A program made the position numbers and the translations under genes. This document shows positions 4,788 to 6,176 of a stretch of 6,176 nt of DNA, piece after piece. This DNA is from Deinococcus sp. Its GTDB lineage: Bacteria; Deinococcota; Deinococci; Deinococcales; Deinococcaceae. Under the pieces are notes generated by a model. It was not told the origin of the DNA. It ran no database searches and was given only the letters and a program-made list of their open reading frames with translations. The stretch covers positions 1 to 6,176 of the forward strand of contig JAQBPF010000503.1 of NCBI GenBank assembly GCA_028287665.1. Direction: 5' to 3'. Every line of letters starts with the position of its first letter. Position 1 is the first letter of the stretch.

Positions 4788-6176
4788 CTCCCCGCCTGAT
4801 GCTTGCGCTGGTGGCCGCTGTGATTGCTCTGGCGCTGCCCGCCGTGCTGCCCGTGTTTCAGGTCACCCTCCTGACCAACGTGGCTATTGCGGCCCTGACA
4901 GTGGTGGGCCTGGTGCTGCTGACGGGTGTGGCAGGACTGACCAGCTTCGGCCAGGCGGCCTTTATGGGCGTGGGAGCGTACACCACGGCTGTGCTCACCA
5001 CCGTATACGGCTGGAATCCGTGGCTGACCTTGCCCGCTGGAATGCTGGTCACGGCGGGTGTGGCGGCGCTGCTGGGGCTGGCCACGCTGCGAATGCAGGG
5101 CCATTATCTGCCACTGGCGACCATCGCCTGGGGCATCAGCCTCTATTACGTGTTCGGCAATACGCCCGCGCTGGGCGGCTTTACGGGCCTGCGGGGAATT
5201 CCGCCCGTCAATGTCTTTGGCTTTGACCTCACCGATCCCCGGCGCTTTGCTTACCTGACCCTCGTCTTTCTGGCGCTGGGCATCGTGGCCGCGCAGTTTT
5301 TGCTGTCCAGCCGCGTTGGGCGGGCCATGCGGGCGCTGCGGTCGGGCACCGTGGTCGCTGAGGCCTTTGGGGCGAGCACCTTTTCGCTGCGGGTTCAGGT
5401 ATTTGTACTGAGCTCGGTATTCGCATCGGCGGCGGGCTGGCTGTACGCACACCAGCAGCGGTTTGTGAATCCCACTCCCTTTGGTCTGAATGTGGGGATC
5501 GAGTACCTGTTTATGGCGGTGTTGGGCGGCGCAGGCTACGTCTGGGGCGGCGTGGCAGGCGCGATCCTGATCACGGCGCTCCGGGAAGTGTTGCAAAACG
5601 TGCTGCCCACATTGTTGGGCACAGGTGGCAACTACGAGGTCATCGTGCTGGGCATCATCATCATCCTGGTGTTGCAGTTTGCGCGGCGCGGGCTGTGGCC
5701 GTTGGCCGAACGTTGGGTTCCAGCGGGTACGCCGCGCTTGCTGGCGCGGGCCGTCACCTTTCCCCACCGCCCCGACCCACTTCCCGGCAGCATGGTCCTG
5801 AGCGTTCAGAATGCCGTCAAGCAGTTTGGCGGTCTCAAAGCCGTCTCCGAGGTCAGTTTTGATGTCAAGGCAGGTGAAATCGTAGGACTGATCGGCCCCA
5901 ACGGTGCGGGCAAAAGCACGCTGTTCAACCTCATTACCGGGGTGAATCCGGCCACTCGCGGCAGCGTTACGGTGCTGGGCCGGGAAGCCACACGCCTGCC
6001 TGCCCGCACCATTCACCGCCTCGGTGTGGCCCGCACCTTCCAGCATGTGCGCCTCTTTCCAGAGCTGAGCCTGCTGGAAAACACCATGATGGGCGGCTAT
6101 GCACGCGGCAAAGCCGGAATGGTGGCCAGTCTGCTGCACCTTGAGCGGCGTGAAGAAGCTGCCTTGCAGGGCGCGG
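4784..6176 (+). CDS. Fused LivM-like permease / LivG-like ATPase of an ABC importer (3' end outside window)
   Basis: I translated the frame base by base from GTG 4784. It is open to the window edge (464 complete codons), so one polypeptide carries both a permease and an ATP-binding domain. Residues 1 to about 306 are LivM-like: [16 protein letters not shown] (51-66), the ATPase-contact loop [22 protein letters not shown] (177-198), [14 protein letters not shown] (247-260) and a final membrane segment, [13 protein letters not shown] (287-299). A linker rich in Arg and Pro (about 306-336) follows. The ATPase starts near Met337, with Walker [10 protein letters not shown] (371-379) and the Q-loop in [11 protein letters not shown] (Gln420). 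The signature, Walker B and switch His would lie beyond 6176. Met337 (base 5792) has no good ribosome-binding site, so independent translation is unlikely. LivM and LivG are separate in E. coli, but fused forms are known in other bacteria. A separate LivF is expected downstream. Confidence 0.9.
   Translation, partial: MTPRLMLALVAAVIALALPAVLPVFQVTLLTNVAIAALTVVGLVLLTGVAGLTSFGQAAFMGVGAYTTAVLTTVYGWNPWLTLPAGMLVTAGVAALLGLATLRMQGHYLPLATIAWGISLYYVFGNTPALGGFTGLRGIPPVNVFGFDLTDPRRFAYLTLVFLALGIVAAQFLLSSRVGRAMRALRSGTVVAEAFGASTFSLRVQVFVLSSVFASAAGWLYAHQQRFVNPTPFGLNVGIEYLFMAVLGGAGYVWGGVAGAILITALREVLQNVLPTLLGTGGNYEVIVLGIIIILVLQFARRGLWPLAERWVPAGTPRLLARAVTFPHRPDPLPGSMVLSVQNAVKQFGGLKAVSEVSFDVKAGEIVGLIGPNGAGKSTLFNLITGVNPATRGSVTVLGREATRLPARTIHRLGVARTFQHVRLFPELSLLENTMMGGYARGKAGMVASLLHLERREEAALQGA

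Noticed and set aside
4771..5226. + strand frame starting ATG 4771 in another phase
   Set aside because: Its product is a Gly/Ala/Arg-rich frame-shadow, whereas the GTG 4784 frame gives a conserved LivM sequence.
5792..5794. ATG 5792 as an independent start for the LivG ATPase
   Set aside because: The permease frame reads straight through without a stop and no convincing ribosome-binding site precedes this ATG.
4610..6139. 509-codon open frame on the - strand opposite the fusion gene
   Set aside because: It encodes a Gln/His/Arg-rich sequence with no domain and lies antisense to a well-supported permease-ATPase. Long antisense frames are common in GC-rich genes.

Overview
The window looks like chromosomal DNA from a GC-rich bacterium, most likely Deinococcus or a close relative. 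This is an inference from base composition, protein character, gene starts with weak or no Shine-Dalgarno sequence, and a non-lipidated periplasmic binding protein. I could not run a homology search. The window is cut at both ends: the first gene enters from the left and the last gene runs off the right.

Layout: (1) Bases 1-1160 hold the C-terminal part of a PucR/CdaR-family transcriptional regulator on the + strand. (2) Bases 1156-1290 hold a compact 135-bp palindromic element with 27-bp terminal inverted repeats (24/27 identical). Its outer ends contain the stop codons of both convergent flanking genes. (3) Bases 1286-2224 encode, on the - strand, a predicted lipoprotein of the alpha/beta-hydrolase fold with a GHSQG nucleophile elbow. 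(4) Bases 2225-2395 are a divergent control region with clustered CTAAC/GTTAG dyads and a plausible promoter for each side. (5) Bases 2396 to the end hold an ABC importer operon of the branched-chain amino acid (HAAT/Liv) type: a periplasmic binding protein (2396-3535), a LivH-like permease (3631-4680), and a LivM-like permease fused in frame to a LivG-like ATPase (4784 to beyond 6176). The last gene has no stop in the window.

Working model: the binding protein captures a small ligand (amino acid, amide or aromatic acid; not determinable here). LivH and LivM form the channel, and the fused LivG domain supplies one ATPase half. A separate LivF would be expected downstream. The PucR-type regulator is a candidate controller of the importer, although the divergent hydrolase lies between them. 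A hairpin between the binding protein and permease genes could give more binding protein than permease.

The least ordinary features are the LivM-LivG fusion, the MITE-like palindrome set exactly on two convergent stop codons, and a 36-codon reading frame that bridges the livH and livM-G genes with a four-base overlap at each end (ATGA and GTGA). I saw no tRNA, rRNA, CRISPR array, transposase gene or replication origin.
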